From: CAWUIO01 sp963922455
GTDB lineage: Bacteria > Bacteroidota > Bacteroidia > Cytophagales > Microscillaceae
Assembly (NCBI GenBank): GCA_963922455.1
Contig: CAWUIO010000038.1
Location: forward strand, 1-53,631
Direction of reading: 5' to 3'
Length of the DNA: 53,631 nt
The notes beneath the pieces were generated by a model. It worked only from the letters and a program-made list of their open reading frames with translations. It did not search any database and was not told the origin of the DNA. Position numbers and translations under genes: made by a program. Shown in pieces: positions 41,562 to 50,824 of the stretch (the stretch's first letter is position 1; each line of letters begins with the position of its first letter).

Positions 41562-41579
41562 GTTATTCTATTCTTGCAC

Positions 41580-42869
41580 ATGAATTATTCGGAAACAATC
41601 GGGTATTTATATAATCGATTGCCTATGTTTCAGAAGAGTGGGGCCCAGGCATTGCGTTATGATTTGAGCCGGATTGAGACGCTTTGTGCCCGCTTGGATA
41701 ATCCACAAAGCCATTTTCCATCCGTGCATGTGGCGGGCACCAATGGAAAAGGGAGTAGCTCGCATATGTTGGCCTCGGTATTCCAGGCCTCGGGCTATCG
41801 AGTGGGTTTGTACACTTCGCCTCACTTAAAGACTTTTCGGGAAAGGATACGGATCGGGGGGGAGATGATTAGGGAAGAAGAGGTTGTAAGCTGGGTCGAG
41901 CGCCTGATACCTGGCATAGAAGACTTACACCCCAGTTTTTTTGAGGTGACCGTAGCCTTGGCTTTTGCTTACTTCCGGGAAAAGGAAGTGGATCTGGCGG
42001 TGATAGAAACCGGCTTGGGAGGCCGCTTAGATTCTACCAATATCCTGAGGCCTCTAGTATCTCTGATTACTAATATTGGATGGGATCATCAAGCTATTTT
42101 AGGTGACACCTTAGAAAAAATAGCGAGGGAAAAAGCCGGGATCATCAAACCGGGTGTCCCATGTGTATTGAGTGAAACCCAGGAGGAGCTTTTACCGGTG
42201 TTTGAAGAGCTTGCCCAAAATCAAGTGGCTACCCTCTATCAAGCAGACAAGAACTACAGCGTGACGTCTAGGATGGAAGTAAAGGAGGAAGTTTGGGACG
42301 TGTATGCGGGAGAAGTAAAAGTAGTGTCGCGATTAAAAAGTGATGTCCCAGGGGAATATCAGAGGAAGAATGTAGTGGGGGTATGGCAATGCCTCGATAT
42401 TTTACAGGAGAGGGGCTTTCCGACAAGCCTAGAAAGCCGAAAGAAAGGCTTGGAAAATATCCGGGCCATGACTGGCTTGAGGGGGCGATGGCAAATGGTA
42501 TCTCAAAACCCCTATGTGGTATGTGATATTGCCCACAATGCTACGGGTGTACGCCAAATTATTAGGCAGTTATCTCGTTTGGAATTTGACCGTTTATACC
42601 TAATTTTAGGATTCAGTAAAGACAAAGATCTTGATGAAATTTTGAATCTTTTTCCTACTGATGCATTTTATTACTTTTGTTCCTTTGATTCACCGCGTAC
42701 AGTTTCCCAAAATAAATTGTTAGTTTGGGCAAAGGAAAATAATCGCACACATCGCTATTTTTTCTCAGTAGATGAAGCATTTGCCGTCGCCAAGCGTAAT
42801 TCAAGTCGTGAAGATTTGATTTTGATAACGGGCAGTGCGTATTTACTTGCTGAGTTTTCTGGCTTTTGA
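41580..42869 (+). CDS. folC: Folylpolyglutamate synthase / dihydrofolate synthase
   Basis: The enzyme has about 429 residues; the start is taken as ATG 41580 (MNYSETIGYLYNRLPMFQKS), two codons after the TTG at 41574. The P-loop is VHVAGTNGKGSSSHMLASVF, followed by YTSPHLKTFRERI, the folate-enzyme signature ETGLGGRLDSTNILRP and the metal/ATP residues around GWDHQAILGDTLEKIAREKA. The C-terminal Mur-type domain has DIAHNATGVRQIIRQL. It adds glutamate to dihydropteroate and tetrahydrofolate. Probably in one transcript with exbD, the TonB-like gene and the SiaC-like gene. Confidence 0.95.
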   Translation: MNYSETIGYLYNRLPMFQKSGAQALRYDLSRIETLCARLDNPQSHFPSVHVAGTNGKGSSSHMLASVFQASGYRVGLYTSPHLKTFRERIRIGGEMIREEEVVSWVERLIPGIEDLHPSFFEVTVALAFAYFREKEVDLAVIETGLGGRLDSTNILRPLVSLITNIGWDHQAILGDTLEKIAREKAGIIKPGVPCVLSETQEELLPVFEELAQNQVATLYQADKNYSVTSRMEVKEEVWDVYAGEVKVVSRLKSDVPGEYQRKNVVGVWQCLDILQERGFPTSLESRKKGLENIRAMTGLRGRWQMVSQNPYVVCDIAHNATGVRQIIRQLSRLEFDRLYLILGFSKDKDLDEILNLFPTDAFYYFCSFDSPRTVSQNKLLVWAKENNRTHRYFFSVDEAFAVAKRNSSREDLILITGSAYLLAEFSGF

Positions 42870-42899
42870 CCCAAAAATTATTCCTATAAACTATAATGT

Positions 42900-43469
42900 A
42901 TGGAGGATTTAATAAGAGATAGAACTTCAAAAACCCCCTCAGTTCATTTCAACTTCCAGGAAAGCCGCTTAGAGATCAGTGGAGTGTCCATCCCAGAAGA
43001 TGCTGACCATTTTTATGCTCCTTTGATGGAATGGGTAGATGAATACATCGGAAAAAAGAAAAATGTACCTACCACGGTAATCCTTAGGCTCATTTATTTT
43101 AATACCAGCACCTCAGACTATTTGGTTACAATCCTTAAAAACTTAAAAGGAATTATAGAATTAGAAAACCTTGTGCCCGACCCTGGGAGCCCTTCTGATG
43201 AGCCGGACTTGAATGGGACAGGAACTTTCAACTTAGTATCCGAAATCAAGCAGGACGGAGCTGAGGGGGCTGAAAACAAGGAAACAGAGACCCGTGAAGG
43301 CAATGCCCCGGTTGACAAATCAGCCCAGTTAAGTGAAGAAAAGAAGCGCTTATTGCGCATTGAGTGGCATTACGAGGAAGAAGATGAAGATATGCGCGAT
43401 ACGGGCAGTCATTTTGAATCAATTATCGATGTGCCTTTTGTTTTTAAAGCTTGTGAGGAATTAGAGTAG
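42900..43469 (+). CDS. SiaC-family (DUF1987) regulatory protein with an acidic insertion
   Basis: The conserved parts are FNFQESRLEISGVSIPEDAD, HFYAPLMEWVDEYIGKKKNV and LRLIYFNTSTSDYLVTILKN, which include the Y-F-N-T-S segment carrying the phosphorylated threonine of SiaC (Thr68 in P. aeruginosa). The normal C-terminal helix and strand (ESIIDVPFVFK) follow, but an extra acidic, low-complexity stretch of about 60 residues (PDPGSPSDEPDLNGTG through KETETREGNAPVDKS) is inserted near residues 94-150. SiaC is regulated by phosphorylation by SiaB; a SiaB-like kinase is at 9263-9811. Located 30 bases after folC and followed by a bidirectional terminator. Confidence 0.8.
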   Translation: MEDLIRDRTSKTPSVHFNFQESRLEISGVSIPEDADHFYAPLMEWVDEYIGKKKNVPTTVILRLIYFNTSTSDYLVTILKNLKGIIELENLVPDPGSPSDEPDLNGTGTFNLVSEIKQDGAEGAENKETETREGNAPVDKSAQLSEEKKRLLRIEWHYEEEDEDMRDTGSHFESIIDVPFVFKACEELE

Positions 43470-43490
43470 GCTATCGAGCCCATAAAAATC

Positions 43491-43529
43491 AAAACCCGGA
43501 GTTCTGGTTAATCCAGGGCTCCGGGTTTT
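43491..43529. terminator. Bidirectional intrinsic terminator between the SiaC-like gene and dnaA
   Basis: AAAACCCGGAG (43491-43501) pairs with CTCCGGGTTTT (43519-43529), a perfect 11-bp stem with an internal CTGG/CCAG extension. T-rich tails occur in both directions. It sits between the convergent genes. Confidence 0.9.
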
Positions 43530-43568
43530 GTTATAGGTACCTATGGGGCGTTTTGGAAAGACAGTCGG

Positions 43569-45026
43569 CTATTGAAGTAATTGACGGTTAATATCATCAA
43601 TATAAAGCTTGAGTTCTCTTTTTTCCATCATGTAGTCATTTACAGTTTGGATGGCGTGGATTACGGTACTATGGTCACGGCCTCCAAAGTGATAACCGAT
43701 AGATTTAAGGGAGAAACCCGTATACTCTTTGGCAAAGTACATGGCGATTTGTCGGGCGGTTACGATTTCTTTTTTGCGTGTTTTGGCTTTTAAGTCATCT
43801 ACGCTAAGGCCAAAATACTCACTAACGCACTTTTGAATTTCATCAATCCCTAATTCTTTACTCTCCACCGACTGGACGATTTTTTGTACGGTTTGCTTGG
43901 CTAGTTTCATATCTATGGCGCTCTGGTTTAAGGAGGCCTGGGCGATTAAGGAAACTAAAGCTCCTTCCAGCTCACGGACGTTGCTATCAATACTATGCGC
44001 TAAGTACTCAACCACATCCTCGGGGAGGTCGGTTTGGTTTTCATCCTGCAGTTTTTTGTGGATGATAGCCATGCGGGTTTCCAGATCAGGCTGTTTCAAG
44101 TCGGCCGTGAGTCCCCATTTAAAACGGGAGAGCAAGCGTTCTTCCAAGCCTTTTAACTCAATGGGCGAGCGGTCGCTGGTCATAATGATCTGCTTGCCCG
44201 ATTGATGCAAATGATTGAAGATATGGAAAAATATTTCTTGAGTACGTTCTTTGCCCGATAGAAACTGTACGTCATCAATCATCAGCACGTCAATGTGTAA
44301 ATAAAAATGATTGAAAACTTCCAGTTTGTTATTTTTTAGGGCCTCAATGAATTGGTTCGTGAATTTATCCGCTGAGACGTATATTACCTTTTTTCCCCCC
44401 GAATATACATTAATGTAATTGCCAATGGCTTGTACCAAGTGCGTTTTTCCCAATCCCACTCCCCCATACAACATCAAGGGGTTGAAGGAAGTCACTCCTG
44501 GCTTTTGCGCTACCGCCAAACCGGCCGAACGGGCTAAACGGTTACAGTCTCCTTCAATAAAATTCTCGAAGATGTAATTGTTGTTTAGTTTGGTGTGGAA
44601 CTCCCTCTGTTCCAGTTCATATAAGTCTCGGGAGGGCGAAGTATGTGTGTTACCGTTAAGTTGTTTCTTTACCCCATTCTGATGTGACTGTCCGTTTTTC
44701 GTCTCCTTCTGCTGAGTCAAATTAGCTAAATACGATTGGCTATTATCTTCTTTTTCTAACTTGATGGAGTACTCTAAACGCCCCTCAGGACCAATTGAGA
44801 AGTCAATAGCTTGGCGAAGTAAGCCCACAAAGTTTTCTTCTAAATATTCGTAGAAGAATTTACTAGGTACTTGGATGATCAGAACCTTATCGTTAAGCTG
44901 ATAGGGAACGATGGGTTCAAACCAAGTAAAATAGGTTTGATCTTCTATCTGCGAGCGGATAATCTCCAGACACTCATCCCAAACGCTTTGACAATCTTTT
45001 TCTTTTTCTGTAGGGGTGTTTTCCAT
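43569..45026 (-). CDS. dnaA: Chromosomal replication initiator DnaA
   Basis: The protein has 485 residues. Domain I is at about 10-95 (CQSVWDECLEIIRSQIEDQT), a variable linker follows, and the AAA+ domain III has Walker A in MLYGGVGLGKTHLVQAIGNY, Walker B in VLMIDDVQFLSGKER and the sensor LEERLLSRFKWGLTADL. Domain IV carries the DnaA-box helix GYHFGGRDHSTVIHAIQTV. It opens oriC and starts replication. I looked for clustered TTATCCACA-type boxes in the flanking 350 bases and found none, so the origin is not recognisable beside the gene. Confidence 0.98.
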   Translation of the reverse strand: MENTPTEKEKDCQSVWDECLEIIRSQIEDQTYFTWFEPIVPYQLNDKVLIIQVPSKFFYEYLEENFVGLLRQAIDFSIGPEGRLEYSIKLEKEDNSQSYLANLTQQKETKNGQSHQNGVKKQLNGNTHTSPSRDLYELEQREFHTKLNNNYIFENFIEGDCNRLARSAGLAVAQKPGVTSFNPLMLYGGVGLGKTHLVQAIGNYINVYSGGKKVIYVSADKFTNQFIEALKNNKLEVFNHFYLHIDVLMIDDVQFLSGKERTQEIFFHIFNHLHQSGKQIIMTSDRSPIELKGLEERLLSRFKWGLTADLKQPDLETRMAIIHKKLQDENQTDLPEDVVEYLAHSIDSNVRELEGALVSLIAQASLNQSAIDMKLAKQTVQKIVQSVESKELGIDEIQKCVSEYFGLSVDDLKAKTRKKEIVTARQIAMYFAKEYTGFSLKSIGYHFGGRDHSTVIHAIQTVNDYMMEKRELKLYIDDINRQLLQ

Positions 45027-45305
45027 TCTTGCTTATAGTTGTTCCGATGAAGGGGAAAGACAAAATTGCTAAAAAAATGGGGAATTTAAAAGCTGGGGCT
45101 AAGCCGAATATCCTTGTGAGGCTCTAACTGTTTGAAAGTCTTAGGGAAAAAAAATACAAAAAATATATGCTGGCAAAAAAAGAATATACTTTGCGTCATG
45201 CTTTTGCAAGGATCTCATACATTACAGATGTAATATCACCAAATTTTATTTGGTAAAATATAGGTGTTGAGGTCTAAAAAATGAGAGATTTTAGACGTAT
45301 GAATT

Positions 45306-45347
45306 AGATATTAGAAAGAGAATAGGAAATAACTCTTTCTAATATCT
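45306..45347. terminator. Perfect 15-bp AT-rich hairpin between yidC and dnaA
   Basis: AGATATTAGAAAGAG (45306-45320) and CTCTTTCTAATATCT (45333-45347) are perfect complements around a 12-base loop. It lies 36 bases after the yidC stop codon on the minus strand. There is no T-run, so termination is a guess; it may instead protect the mRNA 3' end. Confidence 0.5.
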
Positions 45348-45383
45348 GAGGCAAACTTACATCTTTGGGCCCGACAGTTTTTG

Positions 45384-47348
45384 TTAGGAGCGGCGCTTTT
45401 TCTTGGAGGTTTTCCGAGAATTTTGGCCTCCGGAATTTGCCTTCTTTTGGGCCTTGGCTTGCTTCTGGGTTTCGGCCTTCTCAACCGCCTTTTTCTGAGC
45501 TTCTTCTAAGCGCTGCATAAAGCTGGACTTCTTACTCTCCTTCCCTTTTTGGTTTTTCTTATAATCTTGGAATTGCTGTTTGATCTTGTCTTCATTGATC
45601 ATAAACTTCTTGAAGAAAGATTGTTGCCCAATCGATACAACATTTTGCATCAAGTAGTATAAGCTCAGACCAGAAGGATAGGAGTTGAGCACGAACATGA
45701 ATATAACCGGTAGGAAGTATCCCATGTACTTCATAGGGCCTTGCATAGCCGCGCTTGATTGGGTCTGGGTATTAAAGTAAGTTACCGCTATTGTTGACAA
45801 GGTCATCAACAACGTAAAAAGGCTTACGTGGCTTCCGTAAGCCGGTATGGCAAAGGGCAGGTTGAGGATAGAATCATACCGAGATAAATCCTGGGCCCAC
45901 AAAAAGCCCTCTTGTCTTAGCTCAATGGCATTTGGGAAAAACATGAACATAGCAAACAAGATAGGCATCTGCAATAGCATAGGGATACAGCCACTCATGG
46001 CAGCAAAAGGGGAGGTGCCCATTTCGCCGTATAAGCGCATTTGCTCTTGTTGCACCTTTTGTTGGTCTTCGGTACTAAGCATCGTACCCGTGATCTTATT
46101 TTTCTCCTTAAAAGCATCCAACTCAGGCTTGAGAAGGTCGTTGAGCACCTTCATCTTAGCCATAGACTTGTACGAACGGTACGTAAGAGGCAAAAGCAAG
46201 GTCTTGATAATCAGCACCATCAAGATGATGATGATACCGTAGTTGCTCAGGCCTTGCTCTAAATAATTAAACACAGGGATTATCAGGTAACGGGCAAATA
46301 AACTAATAAACGACCAACCTAAGTACACATTCTGATGGAACTCGGCAATATCCAACTGGCGGAGTTCCTGGTAGCGGTTAGGTCCAAAGTAAAACTGAAA
46401 ATTTCCCTTATCGCCCAGTACATCCTGCATCGGAATTTGTAAATGGGCATCCATGGTTTTTATGCTGGAGGAATCCCCTTCGTCCGTATCTTTAATCAGG
46501 ATAGCCTTTTGGAAATTTTTATGGGGGGCGATCATGGCCGAGATAAAGAACTTCTGTTTGAAGGAAAACCAATTTAAAGCTTCCTCCGGTTGGGCAATCT
46601 GCTCGTCGGTTGATGGCCATTTAAGGTAGCTAAAATCTTCATTGGCATCGGTGTAATTGATCGTGGAATAGTAGCGACTGTAATACAAGTCAAGCTCCAT
46701 ACGCTTGAGGCGGTCCTTCCAATGAAAGTTTAGGTTTTGTTGGGTGTCAAGTGCCGCCTTGGCACCTCCCAATTGTACCTTGTAATCGAGTAAATAACCG
46801 CTGCCGGCCAGGGTATACGTTTGGACAATGCTCTTGCCTTCTCCAATCTCCGCTCGGAAGCTTAAGCTTTGGGTATCGCCCTTGGCTATGGTAAGTTTCT
46901 TTTTGTCGGGGGTGAAGTAGAGATCATATAAATTGATCTTACGGTTTTTCTTGTCCCGGAAAATCATTTCCATTTCACTGCGGCCTTCCGATAGGAGTAC
47001 CAGGTTTTCACCCTCATAGCTTTCGTAGCCTTTTACGGTAACCTGTTTAAGTACCCCACCTCGGCTACTTAATACCACCTGTATGTTTTCGTTTTCCAGC
47101 AAAATATCCTCTGCTTTCCCCTGGCCCAATTGAGTAAAGTCTCCCAAATCAGTGACAGGAGTCTCAAGTGAAGTATTGGCGGTGTCTACGGGGCTTGCTT
47201 TCAATTCAGCATCCTGAGCGGAGGGAGGGGGGATTGAGTCCGTAAGAAGTTTTTCTTCTGGACTTACCGGTTTGGGGGCAAAATAAAGCCAGTACATGGT
47301 AAGTAAGAGAAATATCAACAGAAGCCCCGTGGCTTGATTTTTATCCAT
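45384..47348 (-). CDS. yidC: Membrane protein insertase YidC
   Basis: The 654-residue protein is of the Gram-negative type: an N-terminal signal anchor (MDKNQATGLLLIFLLLTMYW), a large periplasmic beta domain (about 75-340) and five hydrophobic helices in the C-terminal half, with the conserved FARYLIIPVFNYLEQGLSNY, LLLPLTYRSYKSMAKMKVLN and MSGCIPMLLQMPILFAMFMF. The basic tail (KKNQKGKESKKSS, about 55 residues) is of the kind that contacts ribosomes. It inserts inner membrane proteins, alone or with SecYEG. It lies directly downstream of pyrG. Confidence 0.97.
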   Translation of the reverse strand: MDKNQATGLLLIFLLLTMYWLYFAPKPVSPEEKLLTDSIPPPSAQDAELKASPVDTANTSLETPVTDLGDFTQLGQGKAEDILLENENIQVVLSSRGGVLKQVTVKGYESYEGENLVLLSEGRSEMEMIFRDKKNRKINLYDLYFTPDKKKLTIAKGDTQSLSFRAEIGEGKSIVQTYTLAGSGYLLDYKVQLGGAKAALDTQQNLNFHWKDRLKRMELDLYYSRYYSTINYTDANEDFSYLKWPSTDEQIAQPEEALNWFSFKQKFFISAMIAPHKNFQKAILIKDTDEGDSSSIKTMDAHLQIPMQDVLGDKGNFQFYFGPNRYQELRQLDIAEFHQNVYLGWSFISLFARYLIIPVFNYLEQGLSNYGIIIILMVLIIKTLLLPLTYRSYKSMAKMKVLNDLLKPELDAFKEKNKITGTMLSTEDQQKVQQEQMRLYGEMGTSPFAAMSGCIPMLLQMPILFAMFMFFPNAIELRQEGFLWAQDLSRYDSILNLPFAIPAYGSHVSLFTLLMTLSTIAVTYFNTQTQSSAAMQGPMKYMGYFLPVIFMFVLNSYPSGLSLYYLMQNVVSIGQQSFFKKFMINEDKIKQQFQDYKKNQKGKESKKSSFMQRLEEAQKKAVEKAETQKQAKAQKKANSGGQNSRKTSKKKRRS

Positions 47349-47371
47349 AGTTATTGATCAGATCCAACATG

Positions 47372-47410
47372 AGGGAGCTTTTTGTTTCTTGCTCCCTATT
47401 AACAGTAGGG
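47372..47410. other. Two mutually exclusive hairpins in the pyrG-yidC gap
   Basis: AGGGAGC (47372-47378) can pair with GCTCCCT (47391-47397), while CCCTA (47394-47398) can pair with TAGGG (47406-47410) followed by TTTTT on the plus strand. They share bases, so both cannot form at once. No other sign of an attenuator was found. Confidence 0.3.
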
Positions 47411-47425
47411 TTTTTAATTAAAGAA

Positions 47426-49078
47426 TTACAAATTTATGATTTTTTCATTATCTGAAGTGCTTTTTTTTGAATCGGAATGTTCCAAAGCGGCTCCCACAAA
47501 GCTTACAAACAAGGGGTGGGGGTTTTCTACCGTACTACGCAACTCCGGGTGAAATTGGGTGCCAACATACCAAGGGTGTCCCTCGAGCTCCATGATTTCC
47601 ACCAATTGGGTATCCGGATTGATCCCCGTCGCCCGGAATCCGGCTTCTTCAAAATCTTCCAGAAACCGGTTGTTAAACTCGTAGCGGTGACGGTGTCTTT
47701 CGTAGATAACCCCTTTTTGGTAAATTTCGTGCACGAGTGAGTCAGCTTTGAGATGACAGGGGTAGGCTCCCAAACGCATTGTGCCTCCCATGTGCTTTAG
47801 ATTTTTTTGATCTTCCATCATATCAATGATGGGATTTTTGGTCTCAGGATCTATTTCGGTAGAGGCGGCTCCCTCTCTTTTTAATACATTACGCCCAAAC
47901 TCCACACAGGCACATTGCATGCCCAAACAAATGCCGAAGAAAGGTATACGGTTTTCTCGGGCAAAACGGGCCGCTTCAATCTTTCCTTCTATCCCACGCT
48001 CCCCAAAACCCGGGGCCACCAAAATGGCATCTAAGTGGGTCAATTGGCTGAGGTTTTTCTCATATACAAGTTTTTCGGAGTGAATCCATTCTATCTTGAC
48101 CCGGCTTTCATGGACTGCTCCCGCGTGGATAAAGGCCTCGGCAATGGACTTATAGGCATCATGCAACTCAACATATTTTCCAATGAGTCCGATTCTAACC
48201 TCCCGGTGGGGGGCTTTGACTTTTTGTACAAACTCTTTCCAGGTTTCTAATGGAGGAGCGGTATCTACGGGGATTTGTAATTTTTGTAAAACTCGCTCGT
48301 CTAATTTTTCCTTTTGCATCAAGAGCGGCACATCATAAATCGTGTCGGTGTCCAGGGCTTCTATAACCGAGTTGTAATCCACATTACAAAAGAGGGATAA
48401 TTTTTTTCGGATCTCATCGGGAAGTGGGTACTCGGAGCGGCAAATCAAGATATCGGGTTGGACCCCAGCTTCAGATAATTGCTTGATGGAGTGCTGTGAA
48501 GGTTTGGTTTTCAACTCTCCGGCCGATTTTAGATAAGGAATTAAGGTAAGGTGGAGCACTATGGCATTGTGGGCCCCTAAATCCCATTTTACCTGACGCA
48601 CGGCCTCTATAAAGGGCAGGGACTCGATATCCCCCACACATCCCCCGATTTCGGTAATGACGATATCGTATTTTTCGGTGGAATCGAGCAGTAGAAAATT
48701 TCGTTTGATTTCGTCGGTAATATGAGGGATTACTTGGACTGTCTTCCCGAGGTAGGCCCCTTCCCGCTCCTTCATAATTACATTGTAGTAAATACGTCCG
48801 GTGGTTACATTATTGGCCTGGGAAGTGGTGATGTTAAGAAAACGCTCGTAGTGGCCCAAATCCAAGTCCGTCTCGGCCCCATCATCGGTTACAAAGCACT
48901 CGCCATGCTCGTAAGGGTTTAGGGTTCCCGGATCAATGTTGATGTAGGGATCAAATTTTTGGATGGTAACGGATAGTCCGCGGGCTTGTAAAAGTTTAGC
49001 CAGTGAAGATGCAATGATGCCTTTACCCAGAGAAGAAGTAACTCCTCCGGTGACAAAAATATGTTTAGATTGAGCCAT
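47426..49078 (-). CDS. pyrG: CTP synthase
   Basis: The enzyme has 550 residues. The synthase domain starts with KHIFVTGGVTSSLGKGIIAS, carries the ATP/metal sites in EHGECFVTDDGAETDLDLGH and YDIVITEIGGCVGDIESLPF, and the glutaminase domain has the nucleophile Cys in GICLGMQCACVEFGRN with the His-Glu pair in GTQFHPELRS. It makes CTP from UTP, ATP and glutamine. A TAACTTTG -7 element lies 34 bases upstream of the ATG. Confidence 0.98.
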   Translation of the reverse strand: MAQSKHIFVTGGVTSSLGKGIIASSLAKLLQARGLSVTIQKFDPYINIDPGTLNPYEHGECFVTDDGAETDLDLGHYERFLNITTSQANNVTTGRIYYNVIMKEREGAYLGKTVQVIPHITDEIKRNFLLLDSTEKYDIVITEIGGCVGDIESLPFIEAVRQVKWDLGAHNAIVLHLTLIPYLKSAGELKTKPSQHSIKQLSEAGVQPDILICRSEYPLPDEIRKKLSLFCNVDYNSVIEALDTDTIYDVPLLMQKEKLDERVLQKLQIPVDTAPPLETWKEFVQKVKAPHREVRIGLIGKYVELHDAYKSIAEAFIHAGAVHESRVKIEWIHSEKLVYEKNLSQLTHLDAILVAPGFGERGIEGKIEAARFARENRIPFFGICLGMQCACVEFGRNVLKREGAASTEIDPETKNPIIDMMEDQKNLKHMGGTMRLGAYPCHLKADSLVHEIYQKGVIYERHRHRYEFNNRFLEDFEEAGFRATGINPDTQLVEIMELEGHPWYVGTQFHPELRSTVENPHPLFVSFVGAALEHSDSKKSTSDNEKIINL

Positions 49079-49112
49079 AAGTTGGGTGTAAATGAATCGA
49101 ACTTATGGGATA

Positions 49113-49120
49113 CAAAGTTA
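49113..49120 (-). promoter_or_regulatory. -7 element upstream of pyrG
   Basis: The minus strand reads TAACTTTG, a full match to TAnnTTTG, 34 bases before the pyrG start. No clear -33 TTG. Confidence 0.4.
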
Positions 49121-49284
49121 AAGAATTTTCCCCGATAAATAACTAATAAGCGAAGAAGCTTGGCCAAAGCAATCAAAATTACAGATTTATATATCATTTG
49201 GGGTGACTGAAACGTTGTCTATGCGAAATCCCAAGGGGGATGGGCCCCAGGCAATTTTAAGGGCATGGGGTTTCAGGCAATTTT

Positions 49285-49412
49285 GGGGCTGCCCCTCGCT
49301 GTGGAAAAAAGGGCAAATTGGTTCGTTCTGCTTTTGCTCGGGTCGGGCTTTCGCCAGTCGCCGGCCCACCCGCGGGCAGCGGCGGGCTCCGCAATGGCTC
49401 TATCCCTCAGCC
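49285..49412 (+). repeat. Family B structured repeat, copy B10
   Basis: GGGGCTGCCCCTCG ... CGGGTCGGGCTTTCGC, CAGTCGCCGGCC, GGCGGGCTCCGCAATGGCTC and TATCCCTCAGCC. The hairpin arms are weaker here (CCC/GGG with mismatches). Confidence 0.75.
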
Positions 49413-49493
49413 AAGGGAGAAGGGAAAGCAGTACAAGGGAAGTGAAAACTTGATATGTACACGGGTACCGCCTCGCACATCCCGGCCCAGATT

Positions 49494-49622
49494 GGCTTAG
49501 GGATGGAGCGGCATGTTTGAGCTCGTGTAGGCCCAGCGGGGAATGGCAGCGAGTAGCGAGAGCCCGACCCGCGCCGGCAGGGATGCGCTTAAAGCCCCCA
49601 TCTACTTGCGCGGGGAAGCCCC
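49494..49622 (-). repeat. Family B structured repeat, copy B11 (reverse orientation)
   Basis: On the element strand: GGGGCTTCCCCGCGC, about 33 bases, GCGCGGGTCGGGCTCTCGC, TACTCGCTGCC, GAGCTCAAACATGCCGCTC and CATCCCTAAGCC. The arms CCCGCGC and GCGCGGG match over 7 bp. It forms a large inverted pair with B10, 81 bases apart. Confidence 0.8.
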
Positions 49623-49741
49623 AAGAGGCATAGGCAGTAGGGGGCAAAGGTCTATCTTGACAATTCGTAATTTCTGGGTCAATTACGTTCGCTGGTAGTA
49701 TTGCCTACCAAAGCAAAGCCAATAATCGTATATTATTTTAC

Positions 49742-49749
49742 TAAATTTG
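49742..49749 (+). promoter_or_regulatory. -7 element upstream of the PorP/SprF gene
   Basis: TAAATTTG matches TAnnTTTG 42 bases before the ATG at 49792. No TTG at -33. Confidence 0.35.
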
Positions 49750-49791
49750 CTTAGTGCATTGATTCATATAAGTAGCGTTTACTACAAAGAA

Positions 49792-50817
49792 ATGAGATTA
49801 TATTTCAGCTTGCTAGTCGGGATGTTGGCCCTCTTGCTTGTTAAGCCTGAGCCCTTGGCCGCGCAAGAACCCCACCTTACCCAGTTTTTTAATAACCCAC
49901 TCTTTGTAAACCCTGCTCTGGCAGGATCTACGCTTAAAGGGCGTTTTATTTTCAATTTTCGCTCCCAATGGCCTAAGTTAGAAGGAGAATTTGTAACCTA
50001 TCAGGCCACTTATGATGCCGGCTCAGAGCGAACACGCAGTGCCTTTGGTATTGGGGTACAACTAGATCAGGCAGGCTCGGCGGGTATTGAGTCGCTCCGT
50101 ATGGTAGCCAATTATGCGTATGGCATTCCTCTTCAAGACTGGAGCCTACGCTTTGGCTTGCAATTTGCCTACGGGAGCCGCTCCCTGGATTTTATTAATT
50201 TGGTCTTTGGTGATCAACTCAGCTCCGTAGGCTTACGCAATGCAAGTACCGGCGAAACCTTGGCCAATACCTTGACTAGCAACTATTGGGAAGCCAATAC
50301 CGGACTGGTTTTGTATAATGAATCATTTTGGCTGGGGGTTTCGGGGTATAATCTCAACCAGCCCGAGGTCTTACTGGGCTCAGAAACGGAGCGCATTGAC
50401 CCCCGCATTACCGTTCATACGGGTTATAAATACGTTTGGTACCGTCCTGGAAAAAAAGCCAATGAAGATTATTACATGGCCTTTATCCCAGGGGCGTATT
50501 ACCACATTCAAGGAGATATACAACAATTGGATATAGGGGCAAACTTCAGTGTACTGCCTATGAGTTTTGGCCTGTGGTACCGGGGGGTACCGATTGAAGA
50601 GTCAAATTCTGGGGCGCTTTCCGGTTTGGTCGGGATTCAGTACCGTGGGTTTGCCTTTCAGTATAATTACGATTTACCCTTAGGAAGCTTTTCCCGGATA
50701 ACGGGAGGGGGGCATGAATTCTCCATTGTGATTACACCCGACGATGATCCTAAAAAACGGAGAAGAAGAAAAAGACGCCGGGGTTATATGACTCCGTTTC
50801 CCGATCTGAGCTTCTAA
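49792..50817 (+). CDS. PorP/SprF-family type IX secretion outer membrane protein
   Basis: I use ATG 49792 (MRLYFSLLVGMLALLLVKPE), which begins a Sec signal peptide ending PLAAQ, instead of the TTG at 49747. About 340 residues follow the family: PHLTQFFNNPLFVNPALAGS, the turn with ALAGS, a beta-barrel of alternating strands, FGIGVQLDQAGSAGIES, and the terminal FAFQYNYDLPLGSFSRITGG followed by HEFSIVI. The tail is strongly basic (KKRRRRKRRRG). PorP/SprF proteins are needed for secretion or gliding of specific T9SS partners, normally encoded next door; no partner gene is adjacent here. The T9SS cargo at 24077-26782 shows that a T9SS exists in the organism. Confidence 0.9.
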   Translation: MRLYFSLLVGMLALLLVKPEPLAAQEPHLTQFFNNPLFVNPALAGSTLKGRFIFNFRSQWPKLEGEFVTYQATYDAGSERTRSAFGIGVQLDQAGSAGIESLRMVANYAYGIPLQDWSLRFGLQFAYGSRSLDFINLVFGDQLSSVGLRNASTGETLANTLTSNYWEANTGLVLYNESFWLGVSGYNLNQPEVLLGSETERIDPRITVHTGYKYVWYRPGKKANEDYYMAFIPGAYYHIQGDIQQLDIGANFSVLPMSFGLWYRGVPIEESNSGALSGLVGIQYRGFAFQYNYDLPLGSFSRITGGGHEFSIVITPDDDPKKRRRRKRRRGYMTPFPDLSF

Positions 50818-50824
50818 AAAAAAA

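Noticed and set aside
45027..45383. Possible oriC next to dnaA
   Set aside because: No cluster of TTATCCACA-type boxes and no DnaA-trio or AT-rich unwinding arrangement; only isolated near-matches inside coding sequence elsewhere.
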